Assembly: GCA_026126105.1 (NCBI GenBank)
Contig: JAHCJV010000055.1
Span: 1 to 36,858 of the forward strand
Origin: Enhydrobacter sp.
GTDB taxonomy: Bacteria; Pseudomonadota; Alphaproteobacteria; Reyranellales; Reyranellaceae
Length of the DNA stretch: 36,858 nucleotides
Reading direction: 5' to 3'
Of the stretch, positions 7,250 through 14,893 are shown piece by piece. Made by a program: the position numbers and the translations under genes. The notes under the pieces are model-generated. The model was not told the DNA's origin. It saw nothing but the letters and a program-made list of their open reading frames with translations, and did no database searches. The first letter of the stretch is position 1; each line of letters starts with the position of its first letter.

Positions 7250-8281
7250 CTAGCTTTCGGCTCGCCGGGATGTGGTGTGCGATGCCCCAGTCTCTGCCGG
7301 CCAGTCGGGCTCCGGCTCGCCGCGCGTCTTCCACAGCGAATAGGCAATGCCGGCGCCGATCAGCGCGAAGGTGACGCCGAGGCTCAGCGCGGGGGGAAAC
7401 TTGTCCCCGCCGAGCCAGAAGTCGGCCACGAAGATCTTCGTGCCGATGAAGACGAGCACGGCCGCGAGCGCATATTTCAGATAGTGGAAGCGATGCACCA
7501 TCGCCGCGAGCGCGAAGTACAGCGCGCGCAGGCCGAGGATGGCCATGATGTTCGACGTGTAGACGATGAAGGTGTCCGTCGTGATCGCGAAGATCGCCGG
7601 GACGCTGTCAACGGCGAACACCAGGTCGGCGAGGTTGATCACGACCAGGGCGAGGAACAGAGGGGTCGCGGCCGTAACCAGCTTTCCTGTCTTGCGGTCC
7701 GGCACACGAACGAAGAAGCGCTGGTCGTGAAGCTCCGGCGTCACGGGCAGGCGCGTCGAAATGAATCGCACCATGCGGCTGTTCGCGAGGTCCATCGGCT
7801 GGTCGCCCGCGAAGAACATCTTCAAGCCGGTGAAAACCAGGAACGCAGCGAAGAGGTAGAGCACCCAATAGGCTTCGCTGACCAGCGCCGCGCCTCCGGC
7901 GATCATCAGACCGCGCAGCACGATCACGGCGACGATGCCCCACAGCAGCGCCCGGTACTGGTACCGGGGCGGGATCGCGAAGTAGGTGAAGATCAGGCTG
8001 ATGACGAAGACGTTGTCGATCGACAGCGCCTTCTCGATGAAGAAGCCGGTGTAGTACTGCATCCCGAGCTCGGGCCCGCGCGCGTACCAGACCCACGCCC
8101 CGAACAGCAGCGCCACGCCGATGTAGAACGCCGACAGCTTCAGGCTCTCGCCAATGCCGATTTCACGGTCCTCCCTGTGAAGGACGCCGAGATCGAAGGC
8201 GGTCAGCGCAACGACGATGCTGAGAAAGGCCAGCCAGAACCAGGCCGGGGTGCCGAGCCAGTCGGCAAAGAAGAATTCCAC
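7250..8281 (-). CDS. TerC/Alx-family integral membrane protein
   Basis: The 343-residue, nine-or-so-helix membrane protein has both acidic membrane signatures of TerC/Alx proteins: FIEKALSIDNVFVISLIFTYF (about residues 81-101) and VINLADLVFAVDSVPAIFAI (about 215-234). The Asp residues in them are thought to take part in metal ion export; E. coli Alx handles manganese. The start codon is GTG at 8281, with AGGAGGA 8 bases upstream; no in-frame ATG gives a complete first helix. The C-terminal tail after SLWKTRGE is hydrophilic. The leader carries a short out-of-phase reading frame and a 9-bp inverted repeat, described separately, which may regulate it. Confidence 0.92.
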   Translation of the reverse strand: MEFFFADWLGTPAWFWLAFLSIVVALTAFDLGVLHREDREIGIGESLKLSAFYIGVALLFGAWVWYARGPELGMQYYTGFFIEKALSIDNVFVISLIFTYFAIPPRYQYRALLWGIVAVIVLRGLMIAGGAALVSEAYWVLYLFAAFLVFTGLKMFFAGDQPMDLANSRMVRFISTRLPVTPELHDQRFFVRVPDRKTGKLVTAATPLFLALVVINLADLVFAVDSVPAIFAITTDTFIVYTSNIMAILGLRALYFALAAMVHRFHYLKYALAAVLVFIGTKIFVADFWLGGDKFPPALSLGVTFALIGAGIAYSLWKTRGEPEPDWPAETGASHTTSRRAES

Positions 8282-8384
8282 GATGTCGCTCCTCCTGATC
8301 GATGATGATCGGAGCGACCGCGGCGACGTGTGGGTTGATGGACAGGCCCTCGGCGCATCGGATCGTTCCGATGCGGTCCGACAT
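8163..8384 (-). other. Possible leader reading frame overlapping the terC start
   Basis: ATG 8384 has an excellent AAGGAG site 7 bases upstream and opens a 73-codon frame (MSDRIGTIRCAEGLSINPH). It runs through the terC ribosome site and overlaps terC by 119 bases in a different frame. The part ahead of terC has plausible codon use; the part inside terC looks like a shadow. It could be a regulatory leader peptide that controls terC by translation coupling, or a false start. Confidence 0.3.
8354..8375. repeat. Perfect 9-bp inverted repeat in the terC leader
   Basis: CGCATCGGA and TCCGATGCG flank the 4-base loop TCGT. The repeat is about 73 bases upstream of the terC GTG and lies inside the possible leader frame. 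It would form a strong RNA stem, or serve as a dyad operator for a DNA-binding regulator. No yybP-ykoY manganese riboswitch core was recognised around it. Confidence 0.6.
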
Positions 8385-8529
8385 CACGGCGCTCCTTGAG
8401 CGTCGCCAGAGGGGCCCGGTCCGCAGGGGACGACATGGGAACGGGGCCCGACGGAATCAATGGCCCCTGCGGGTCCTTTGTGCCCGTCATTGCGCGTTTT
8501 CGACCTTTGCGCGTTCTCGACGAAACCCA

Positions 8530-8865
8530 GTGCCCGCGACTACCAGCGTCAAGGCGGCGGCCGGCTTCGATCCGCTCACCATCGACTTCTCCTCCGGCAA
8601 CACGCCACGGCGGCAGTGGAACGCCTGGCGCACGGCCGTCATCGCCGACCACGTGTGGCGCCTGCGCGCGGACATCCACGGCATGCGATCCGGCGCCGCC
8701 GCCGTCATTCCCGTGCTCGACGAGGACTGGAGCGACGCCGCCGCACGCGAGGTGCTGTCGGCGATCAGGCGCGACTATCGGGCGATCGAGACCCTCTCCT
8801 GGTTCGCCTATGGCAGATGGACACCGGCCGCGATGCAGCGCGTCGCGCGATTGAGCCGCCTCTAG
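8530..8865 (+). CDS. Hypothetical protein
   Basis: About 111 residues from GTG 8530 (VPATTSVKAAAGFDPLTIDF...). The protein is rich in Trp and Arg, with probable helices (RRQWNAWRTAVIADHVWRLRADIHG and AAREVLSAIRRDYRAIETLSWFAYGRW). There is no signal peptide or membrane segment. No ribosome site stands ahead of the GTG; the frame is open upstream to 8302 but that part looks non-coding, so the start is uncertain. Codon third positions support coding from about 8540. The gene converges on the minus-strand neighbour that ends at 8887. Family not recognised. Confidence 0.5.
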   Translation: MPATTSVKAAAGFDPLTIDFSSGNTPRRQWNAWRTAVIADHVWRLRADIHGMRSGAAAVIPVLDEDWSDAAAREVLSAIRRDYRAIETLSWFAYGRWTPAAMQRVARLSRL

Positions 8866-8886
8866 CAGGTCTTCGATAGCGCCCGG

Positions 8887-9174
8887 CTACTGCGGCGACC
8901 TGCCCGTGCGCGGCGCGCTGGCGGTCCTGCCTTTTTCAAGACGTTCAAGCCGGCTTTCGACGCTGGTTCGCATTTTGTCGAGCTGCAACTGCAGCTGCTG
9001 GTTCTGCTTCTGCAGCTGTGCGGCGCGACTCTGGAGGTCGGCAATCGACCGGCTGATCTGGCTGAGGCGGTCTTCGATGTAGGGTGACGCGCCCTGCCCC
9101 AGCGCAACGCCGGGCAACGCCGAGACAGCGAGGGCCAGGCTCAGGAAGATAGTTGTCGTCGTGTCGGTCGGCAC
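8887..9174 (-). CDS. Secreted or anchored short coiled-coil protein
   Basis: A 95-residue protein with a signal-peptide-like start (TIFLSLALAVSALPGVALG, about residues 8-26). A Leu/Gln heptad stretch (about 35-80, with SRAAQLQKQNQQLQLQLDKM) predicts a parallel coiled coil, like the YbgF/CpoB N-terminal trimeriser or an Lpp-like protein. No lipobox is seen. The start is GTG at 9174 with only a weak AGCAGG site. Function unknown; probably periplasmic and oligomeric. Confidence 0.62.
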   Translation of the reverse strand: MPTDTTTTIFLSLALAVSALPGVALGQGASPYIEDRLSQISRSIADLQSRAAQLQKQNQQLQLQLDKMRTSVESRLERLEKGRTASAPRTGRSPQ

Positions 9175-9307
9175 GCTGTACGCCTGCTGTCGGAGAACGG
9201 AGCACGCAGTTGTAGCGGCTCTTTGTCCCGACCGACAGGGGCCATCGCCGTTCCCGATGGGAGGGCAACCCCGAGTCGTTCTGCGGCTGGCGCCGCGTTG
9301 CCCGGGC

Positions 9308-10288
9308 TCAGTCGCCCGCCGCGATCTGGCGATCGGTGGCGATGTCGGCGAAGATGCTCACCGTGTCGTCGAACAGGCGCGCGAATACCGCACCGTCGGC
9401 GCCGACCGGCTCGAACCCGAGATCGCGCAGGCGACCCGCGACCGCCGGCTCGCGGAGTGCCGCGGCAATGGCATCGTGCAACCGCTGGCGGTACGGCTGG
9501 GGCGTGCCCTTCGGCACGAAGAACCCCATCAAGGTCTCCTGCACGAAATCCCACGCGATGGTCTCGCCGATCGTCGGCACCGTGGGAAACGACGGCTGTC
9601 GCCTGGCGCCCGTGACCGCGAGCCCCATCAGGGAGCCGTTGCCGATATGCTGCGCACCGGCGGCGAAAGTGACCACCGCGGCATCGACGTTGCCCGCGAT
9701 CAGGTCCTGCATCAGCGGCCCGCCGCCGCGATAGGGGATGTGGGTCACCCGCAGATCGCCGGCGGCACGCAGCAGCAGCTCGCTGGTGAGATGCTGGGAG
9801 CTCGCAATTCCCGGCACGCCGACATTGAGCGCCGCAGGCCGCGTACGCGCGGCCGCGGCAAGTTCCTCGATACTGCGTAAGCCGGAGCGCGGATGGGTGA
9901 ACACGCCCTGCGGTCCCGAGGCGGCAAGCGTCACCGGATCGAACAAGGGACGCTGACGCCCGATGCCCGGCAACGGCAGTGCGTCGGTGGCAGCGAAGCT
10001 GTCGTTCACCAGCATGAGCGTGTAGCCGTCAGGTGTGGCGCGCGCCGCCGCCTGGTTTCCGATCCGGCCCGAGCCGCCGCCGATATTCTCGATGACGACG
10101 CTCTGACCCAGCCTCTCGGCGAGGGCCGCCTGCACGATGCGGCCGAACGTATCGACGCCGCCGCCGGGCGGCCACGGTACGATCAGGCGGAGCGTGCGTG
10201 AGGGATAGACATCACGCGCACGGACAACGGTTGGAGCCGCCGCCACCGAAGCGGAAGCGGCAATGGCAAGACGGCGACGCGTAAGCAT
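9308..10288 (-). CDS. Bug-family (TctC-like) periplasmic solute-binding protein
   Basis: The 326-residue protein has a twin-arginine-like leader (LTRRRLAIAASASVAAAPT). The family fold follows: YPSRTLRLIVPWPPGGGVDTFGR, then GSGRIGNQAAARATPDGYTL, then HIPYRGGGPLMQDLIAGNVD. Bug proteins bind carboxylates or other small organic molecules in the periplasm, usually for tripartite tricarboxylate transporters, but many are orphans as here: no TctA/TctB genes lie next to it. GGAG stands about 8 bases before the ATG. The ligand cannot be told from sequence. Confidence 0.9.
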   Translation of the reverse strand: MLTRRRLAIAASASVAAAPTVVRARDVYPSRTLRLIVPWPPGGGVDTFGRIVQAALAERLGQSVVIENIGGGSGRIGNQAAARATPDGYTLMLVNDSFAATDALPLPGIGRQRPLFDPVTLAASGPQGVFTHPRSGLRSIEELAAAARTRPAALNVGVPGIASSQHLTSELLLRAAGDLRVTHIPYRGGGPLMQDLIAGNVDAAVVTFAAGAQHIGNGSLMGLAVTGARRQPSFPTVPTIGETIAWDFVQETLMGFFVPKGTPQPYRQRLHDAIAAALREPAVAGRLRDLGFEPVGADGAVFARLFDDTVSIFADIATDRQIAAGD

Positions 10289-10402
10289 GATCCTACTCCG
10301 ATCTACGCGGGGAAAAGGATGGTGAAGCGAGCGCCCCGTCGACGCGGAGCCGACGGCGCCGCCGTTTTGGCCGGACGTGAGCGCGTCGATCTCGCGATCG
10401 GT

Positions 10403-10600
10403 CTATCGTTTGGTGTCGACGAAGAGAGTCCTGACGATGCCGTCGACGTGAGCGCGGGACAGGCGACGGACCTCCTCCGCACCGATACCGTGCTTGGCCG
10501 CGTGGCGGCGGAGCACGTCCTCGATCTCGTCCCGCACGGCGTCCCTGTCGCGCGGCTGCTTGGCAAGACGCATCGAGAGGAATGGGCTGCTTCCCAACAT
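10403..10600 (-). CDS. Small helical protein, paralogue of the gene at 10649
   Basis: A 65-residue protein. Its core (AVRDEIEDVLRRHAAKHGIG, then AEEVRRLSRAHVDGIVRTLFVD) aligns without gaps to residues about 37-80 of the protein at 10649-10933. It is a compact three-helix arrangement, charged and cytoplasmic. GGAGATATTC precedes the ATG. Function unknown. The tandem arrangement points to a duplication, with this copy shorter at both ends. Confidence 0.7.
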   Translation of the reverse strand: MLGSSPFLSMRLAKQPRDRDAVRDEIEDVLRRHAAKHGIGAEEVRRLSRAHVDGIVRTLFVDTKR

Positions 10601-10648
10601 GAATATCTCCGTTCACTGGTATTGCGTCGCGTTGGCGGCTATGCGCGC

Positions 10649-10933
10649 CTAATGGGCGGGCATCGAGTCGATGGCGCGGTCGAGTTCCTCTTCGCGGTCG
10701 ACGAAGAGATCGCCGAGCAGATCCTCGATGTAGCTGCGGGCCAGGCGCCGCGCCTCCTCGGGAGGGATGCCGTGCCGGGTGGCGTAGCGGTCGAGGAGCC
10801 GGTGGATCTCCCCGCGCACGACGTCCTTGTCGCGGCGGAGCTGGGCAAGTGCCGTCACCGGGCTCGCGGACACCCGGTCGAAGTTCGATATCGTATCGGC
10901 GAGCATCACGAGGAAACTGCGTTGAACTGACAT
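10649..10933 (-). CDS. Small helical protein, paralogue of the gene at 10403
   Basis: A 94-residue protein starting MSVQRSFLVMLADTISNFDRV. The start at 10933 is preferred over an in-frame ATG at 10945 because GGAG lies 6 bases upstream of it. The core (VVRGEIHRLLDRYATRHGIP, then PEEARRLARSYIEDLLGDLFVD) repeats the pattern of the downstream neighbour. The first 30 residues are an extra amphipathic segment. The genes are 48 bases apart on the same strand and are probably cotranscribed. No known domain recognised; cytoplasmic. Confidence 0.68.
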   Translation of the reverse strand: MSVQRSFLVMLADTISNFDRVSASPVTALAQLRRDKDVVRGEIHRLLDRYATRHGIPPEEARRLARSYIEDLLGDLFVDREEELDRAIDSMPAH

Positions 10934-11111
10934 CGGTCGCTCCATGGGTTCACCAAGCCATATGCGTAATCTCGACTTACTCGGTCGTCTTTGTCAAGAT
11001 ATCGAGTACGCCCAACCCGGGAAAAGATTTACCCAGAAGGATTGGCGTACCGGCATCCTCTTCGCGACGACGGCGTTATGCGCCGCTCGCGCCGAGAAGG
11101 CAGCCGGATAC

Positions 11112-11636
11112 CTAGCCGAACTGGATCGAGTCGATGAACTGCGCGACGACGGGATTCTGGCGCTCGGCTGCCGGGCCCTGCACCGTCGCCGTATAAGCGG
11201 CCGAGCTCGTCAGATAGAGACGTGTCCTGACGAACCGGCTGCCACCATCGGTAGAGAGGACGAACTCGCGGCCCGCGAGCGCACCCGTCATTATCGGCCG
11301 TTGATCGACCAGCGTCGACCCCGGGAAGGACTTCTGCATCCCGCCCTGCATCTGTTCCAGTGCAGTCGCGAGCGCGGCGCCCTGCAGAACCTGGTGCGGG
11401 CTGTCGAAGCCGACATCGACGAACTCGAAGGCGAACCGGCCCGGCAGAACCGTGACATACGTGATCATCGTGACACCATGTCCCGCCGCCCGGATGCGAT
11501 GAACGTCGCCCGGCAATCTGCATCGATAGCGCCCCTCGGGCCCGGTGATCTCCTCCCACGCCTGCTGCCCCGCCGCCTCAACGGTTGCGAGGAACAGCAT
11601 GCCGAACGTTCCGACCATCAGCTCCCGACGCCGCAT
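11112..11636 (-). CDS. Secreted protein of unknown function
   Basis: A 174-residue protein with a signal peptide (MRRRELMVGTFGMLFLATVEA, cleavage near AAG). The mature part is beta-rich: ITGPEGRYRCRLPGDVHRI..HGVTMITYVTVLPGRFAFEFVDVGF, and it ends AQFIDSIQFG. The ending resembles the many small periplasmic proteins that close with a FIDSFRL-like strand. The start at 11636 is chosen for GGGGGAA 6 bases upstream; an ATG at 11684 would bury the signal peptide. It lies 106 bases downstream of the MscS gene's end on the same strand. Function not known. Confidence 0.72.
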   Translation of the reverse strand: MRRRELMVGTFGMLFLATVEAAGQQAWEEITGPEGRYRCRLPGDVHRIRAAGHGVTMITYVTVLPGRFAFEFVDVGFDSPHQVLQGAALATALEQMQGGMQKSFPGSTLVDQRPIMTGALAGREFVLSTDGGSRFVRTRLYLTSSAAYTATVQGPAAERQNPVVAQFIDSIQFG

Positions 11637-11741
11637 GATATTCCCCCGTCGCGATCCGGCAATCCTACGCCGCCTGCCGCTCACCCAGAAGCCCGCACGT
11701 CCTCGATCGCTCTGGCGTCGGCCATGCTGCCTCGGCGAGGC

Positions 11742-14075
11742 TCAGCTCGCGGCGACAGCCGTTGGCGCGACAGTCGGCGGCTCTACCGCTTTGATTCCGG
11801 CGGCGGAAGCAGGCCCCGCTGCCGACTCGTCGGACAGGGCAGCCGGCGACTGAAGGATGACGGTGGCGCCCTGCGAGGCGAACGCGAATCCCAGGCCGGG
11901 CAAGGTGCTGAAAATGCGCTTCATCGCCTCGCGCTGGATCATCGCCGGATTGCCCGGTCGCGCGGTGAACTTGAAGCGCACCAGCACCGCGTTGTCGGCG
12001 ATGTCGGCGACGCCTTGCATCTTGAACGGCTCCAGGAGCTCGGCCTTGATCGCCGGGACCTCCATCATGTCGGCGCCGATCTTCTTCGCCGCCTTCCGCA
12101 GCTGCTCGATATCGGTGTCGCGGGCGAATCGCAGGTTGAACTTCACCGTGATCCAGTCGCGGCTGAAGTTGGTGATCTGGCCGAGCTGCCCGAACGGAAT
12201 GGTGTGCACCTGGCCGTTCTGATGACGCAGCTTGATCGAGCGCAGGGTGAAGCCCTCGACCGTGCCCTTGGCCTTTCCGCAGTCGATGTACTCGCCGACG
12301 CGGAAGGCGTCGTCGGACAGGTAGAAGATGCCCGAGACGATGTCCTTCACCAGCGTCTGGCTGCCGAACGAGATCGCGATGCCGAACACCGAGGCGCCGG
12401 CGATCAGCGGCGTGATGTTCACGCCGAAGGAGTCCAGCGCCACCATGACCGCGATGATGCCGATGAGGACGGCGGCCGTCGCACGCAGCAGCGGCATCAT
12501 CGTGCTGATGCGCGAGGCGGGCTGGCCCGCGGCATCGCCGTCGGCGGTGGCGCCCGGCGCGTTCTTGCCCTTGCGCGTCATGTAGGGATCGGTCGCGTAC
12601 TTGAACAGTTCCCAGATGACGAAGGCGACGAACAGGGTGAAGCCCGCGGTGCGGGAGGAGCGCGTGATCGTCTCCCACTGGGCTTCGTCGGCCAGTGCGA
12701 AGACCTGGACGACCCAGCTTTCGGCGATCGTGACCGAGACCCCGATCAGCACGGCGACGCGCACGCAGCGCGCCACCACGTCGGGCAGCTTGGGCGTGTC
12801 GCTGGCCGGCGTGAGGCCCACGAGCTGCGAATCGAGGCGGCGGACGAAAGCCTGCATCAGGGTCTCGAACATCAGCAGGCCGGCCAGGAGAACGACGGTC
12901 AGCAGCATGGCGTTGCCGACATGCGTCAGCCCGGAGACCGCGCCGTAGAGCTGGGTCAGACCCAGCACGACGAAAAAGGTGACCCCGAATCCGACCCAGT
13001 GGCGGCCGATCGCGCCGGCCAGCGGCGCGACCTTGCCGAGGCCTACCAGCCATGCCTCGGCGGCGCCGCGCGAGCCGCGGACCAGCCAGACGAAGGCCGT
13101 GACATAGATCGCGACGGAGAACAGCTGGTAGGCGCCGATGGCATCCGGCGGCGTCTGGATGGCTTCGAGCACCTGGCGCAGGATGCGACCGAGGATGATG
13201 GCAAGCATCACCACCTCGACGCGGGCGTACAGGGTGCGTGCGTCGTGGTCGGCGACCTCGCACAGCCTTGCCTGCGGCAGGGCGGGACGCAGCACGATCA
13301 GGAACAGCAGCACGTAAAGGCGCCAGTGGAAGATGCCGTCGAGAATGGCCGCCCCCAGCCTGTCGGGACCGGTCGGGGCGGGGAACCACGCGCCGGTCGC
13401 GGCATTGCAGATCACCCAGACGGCGAGGACGCCCAGCCCGTCGAGCAGCGCGAGCAGCCCGAGATGCATCAGCGATCGGAGGCCGTTTTCGGGACCGGCA
13501 TTCACCGCAAGGCGGCGGCGGAACTGCGCCATCATGGTGCGCAGGATGACCTCGGCCGTGAGCGCGGCGGCGATGGCGAGCACGAGCAGCAGCCCGAAGG
13601 TCGACGCGCTGCGGCCATCCTTGGCGCTGAGGTCGAGCAGGCCCGGAATCGAGGCGAGCTTGGCGCCGAGCTCGGGCACGGCGCGCACGATTGCGCCGGC
13701 CCGCTCGATGAAGACGGCGAAGGCACCGGGCCCCTCGGGCAGCCCCGTGCGCACGATAGTCGGCGGCGGGGCCTTGGCCTTGGACTTGGAACTCGAGGAC
13801 GCGGCGGGCGCCGTTGCCGGTGCCGCGTGCGGAGCCGGCACCGGGGCGGGAGCGGCTTCCACACCGTTGGCCTTGAGCCGCTCCGTCACCGAGTTGCTGA
13901 TGGCATCGACGAGGGAATTGAACTGCTCCTGGCTCATGCCGGCCGGCGGCGCGGGCAGCGCCTGCGCGCCCGCCCCTGCCGGACCCAGCAGAACGGCGAG
14001 CACAAAGACCAGGACGGCGAAGAATGGAGCCGTCACGATCCGCACGACTCCCGACGCCAGCACGAAGTTCAGCAT
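11742..14075 (-). CDS. Large MscS-family mechanosensitive channel
   Basis: The 777-residue protein starts MLNFVLASGVVRIVTAPFF, a signal peptide or first helix followed by an Ala/Pro-rich periplasmic region. Around ten membrane helices come next, then the MscS core. The pore-lining helix is recognisable as PLIAGASVFGIAISFGSQTL, followed by VKDIVSGIFYLSDDAFRVGEYID, the beta domain GTVEGFTLRSIKLRHQNGQVHTIPFGQLG and the mixed C-terminal domain. Such channels open on membrane tension in the inner membrane during osmotic downshock. GAGGGGG lies about 8 bases before ATG 14075. The tail after residue 745 is a low-complexity Ala/Pro stretch. It is much longer than E. coli MscS (286 residues), so it belongs with the multi-helix YbdG/MscM-like group. 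Confidence 0.92.
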   Translation of the reverse strand: MLNFVLASGVVRIVTAPFFAVLVFVLAVLLGPAGAGAQALPAPPAGMSQEQFNSLVDAISNSVTERLKANGVEAAPAPVPAPHAAPATAPAASSSSKSKAKAPPPTIVRTGLPEGPGAFAVFIERAGAIVRAVPELGAKLASIPGLLDLSAKDGRSASTFGLLLVLAIAAALTAEVILRTMMAQFRRRLAVNAGPENGLRSLMHLGLLALLDGLGVLAVWVICNAATGAWFPAPTGPDRLGAAILDGIFHWRLYVLLFLIVLRPALPQARLCEVADHDARTLYARVEVVMLAIILGRILRQVLEAIQTPPDAIGAYQLFSVAIYVTAFVWLVRGSRGAAEAWLVGLGKVAPLAGAIGRHWVGFGVTFFVVLGLTQLYGAVSGLTHVGNAMLLTVVLLAGLLMFETLMQAFVRRLDSQLVGLTPASDTPKLPDVVARCVRVAVLIGVSVTIAESWVVQVFALADEAQWETITRSSRTAGFTLFVAFVIWELFKYATDPYMTRKGKNAPGATADGDAAGQPASRISTMMPLLRATAAVLIGIIAVMVALDSFGVNITPLIAGASVFGIAISFGSQTLVKDIVSGIFYLSDDAFRVGEYIDCGKAKGTVEGFTLRSIKLRHQNGQVHTIPFGQLGQITNFSRDWITVKFNLRFARDTDIEQLRKAAKKIGADMMEVPAIKAELLEPFKMQGVADIADNAVLVRFKFTARPGNPAMIQREAMKRIFSTLPGLGFAFASQGATVILQSPAALSDESAAGPASAAGIKAVEPPTVAPTAVAAS

Positions 14076-14240
14076 GACACGTCCCCCTCGCAGTACTTTT
14101 GGGACGGCCATGCGCGCGCGACAAGGACAAATGACGGCGGGCGCGCCGGTTGCGCTCGGCGTGCAATCCGCGAGGGAAAGGCAACATGCTTGCGTGACCA
14201 ACTCTGCAGCAAGTCGCGTTCTTGATGTTTCACGCTTTGT

Positions 14241-14258
14241 CACGAGACGAGAGTCGTG
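14241..14258. promoter_or_regulatory. Short dyad ahead of the RHH antitoxin gene, operator candidate
   Basis: CACGA and TCGTG are separated by 8 bases and end three bases before the AAGGAGG ribosome site of the antitoxin gene. RHH antitoxins bind short dyads overlapping their promoters. The match is only 5+5 bases, so this is a weak candidate. Confidence 0.35.
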
Positions 14259-14273
14259 CAAAGGAGGTGCGCC

Positions 14274-14504
14274 ATGACATCCCGAGCCCGCGAGAAATTC
14301 GCGACCCAGGTCAATTCGGAAGTTCTGTCTGCCGTGCGCAAGCTTGCGCAAAGCGAAGGGCGGCAGCTTCAAGCCCTCGTCGACGAGGCGCTCGCCGACT
14401 TGCTCGAAAAGCGAAAGCAGGCGCGGCCGCGGGCCCATGTCATGGCGGCCTATCGGGGAAGCCACGAGAAGTTCGCGCCGCTCTACAAGAAGCTCGCTGA
14501 GTGA
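14274..14504 (+). CDS. Ribbon-helix-helix-type antitoxin of a Doc/Fic toxin
   Basis: A 76-residue protein, MTSRAREKFATQVNSEVLSA. A beta strand (REKFATQVNSEVL) precedes two helices (SAVRKLAQSEGRQLQALVDEALADLLEKR), the ribbon-helix-helix layout. The basic C-terminal part (HVMAAYRGSHEKFAPLYKKLAE) would wrap and inhibit the toxin. AAGGAGG lies 7 bases before ATG 14274. The stop overlaps the toxin's GTG (GTGA), so the toxin is translated by coupling, which is typical of type II modules where the antitoxin must come first. Confidence 0.8.
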   Translation: MTSRAREKFATQVNSEVLSAVRKLAQSEGRQLQALVDEALADLLEKRKQARPRAHVMAAYRGSHEKFAPLYKKLAE

Positions 14505-14884
14505 CCGATTACCTCACGGTCATCGAGGTTCTCGCGATCCACGAAGACCAGATCGAGCGCTACGGTGGCTCCGCCGGAGTGCGGGATCGCGGTCTTCTCG
14601 AGGCGGGCCTCTATCGGCCGCAGACGGGATACTATGTCGACCTGATCGAAGAGGCTGCCGCCCTTTGCGAAAGCCTCGCGCAGAACCACCCTTTAGTCGA
14701 CGGCAACAAGCGGGTGGCCTTCGCCGCCCCATACACCTTCCTTGCCATCAACGGCGCGCGCATCGTTGCCGACGCCGACGAGACATACGGCTTCATCGAC
14801 GGCCTGTTCAGGACCGGAAGCTTCAGCTTCGAGAACCTGGTGCCCTGGCTCCGGGTGCATGTCCGCCTTGATGGGACCGCGTAG
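14501..14884 (+). CDS. doc: Death-on-curing (Doc)/Fic-family toxin
   Basis: A 127-residue protein with the Fic/Doc core: YGGSAGVRDRGLLEAGLYRPQTG at the N-terminus and the catalytic loop NHPLVDGNKRVAFAA (His, Asp, Asn-Lys-Arg). Doc proteins carry NKR instead of the second Gly-x-x-x-Arg of AMPylating Fic enzymes. The characterised P1 Doc phosphorylates EF-Tu and stops translation; the same activity here is inferred. It starts at GTG 14501 inside the antitoxin's end. It converges on the cyclase gene, whose end lies 9 bases away. Confidence 0.87.
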   Translation: MTDYLTVIEVLAIHEDQIERYGGSAGVRDRGLLEAGLYRPQTGYYVDLIEEAAALCESLAQNHPLVDGNKRVAFAAPYTFLAINGARIVADADETYGFIDGLFRTGSFSFENLVPWLRVHVRLDGTA

Positions 14885-14893
14885 GAGAAGAAG

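Noticed and set aside
8282..8400. yybP-ykoY manganese riboswitch ahead of terC
   Set aside because: Such riboswitches occur before alx genes, but the conserved core bases could not be found here; only a simple 9-bp stem is present.
10944..14225. A 1093-codon open frame on the plus strand across the MscS gene
   Set aside because: It is antisense to a clear MscS channel with signature motifs, and its composition (runs of Arg, His, Gln, Asp, Gly) is that of a GC-rich shadow frame.
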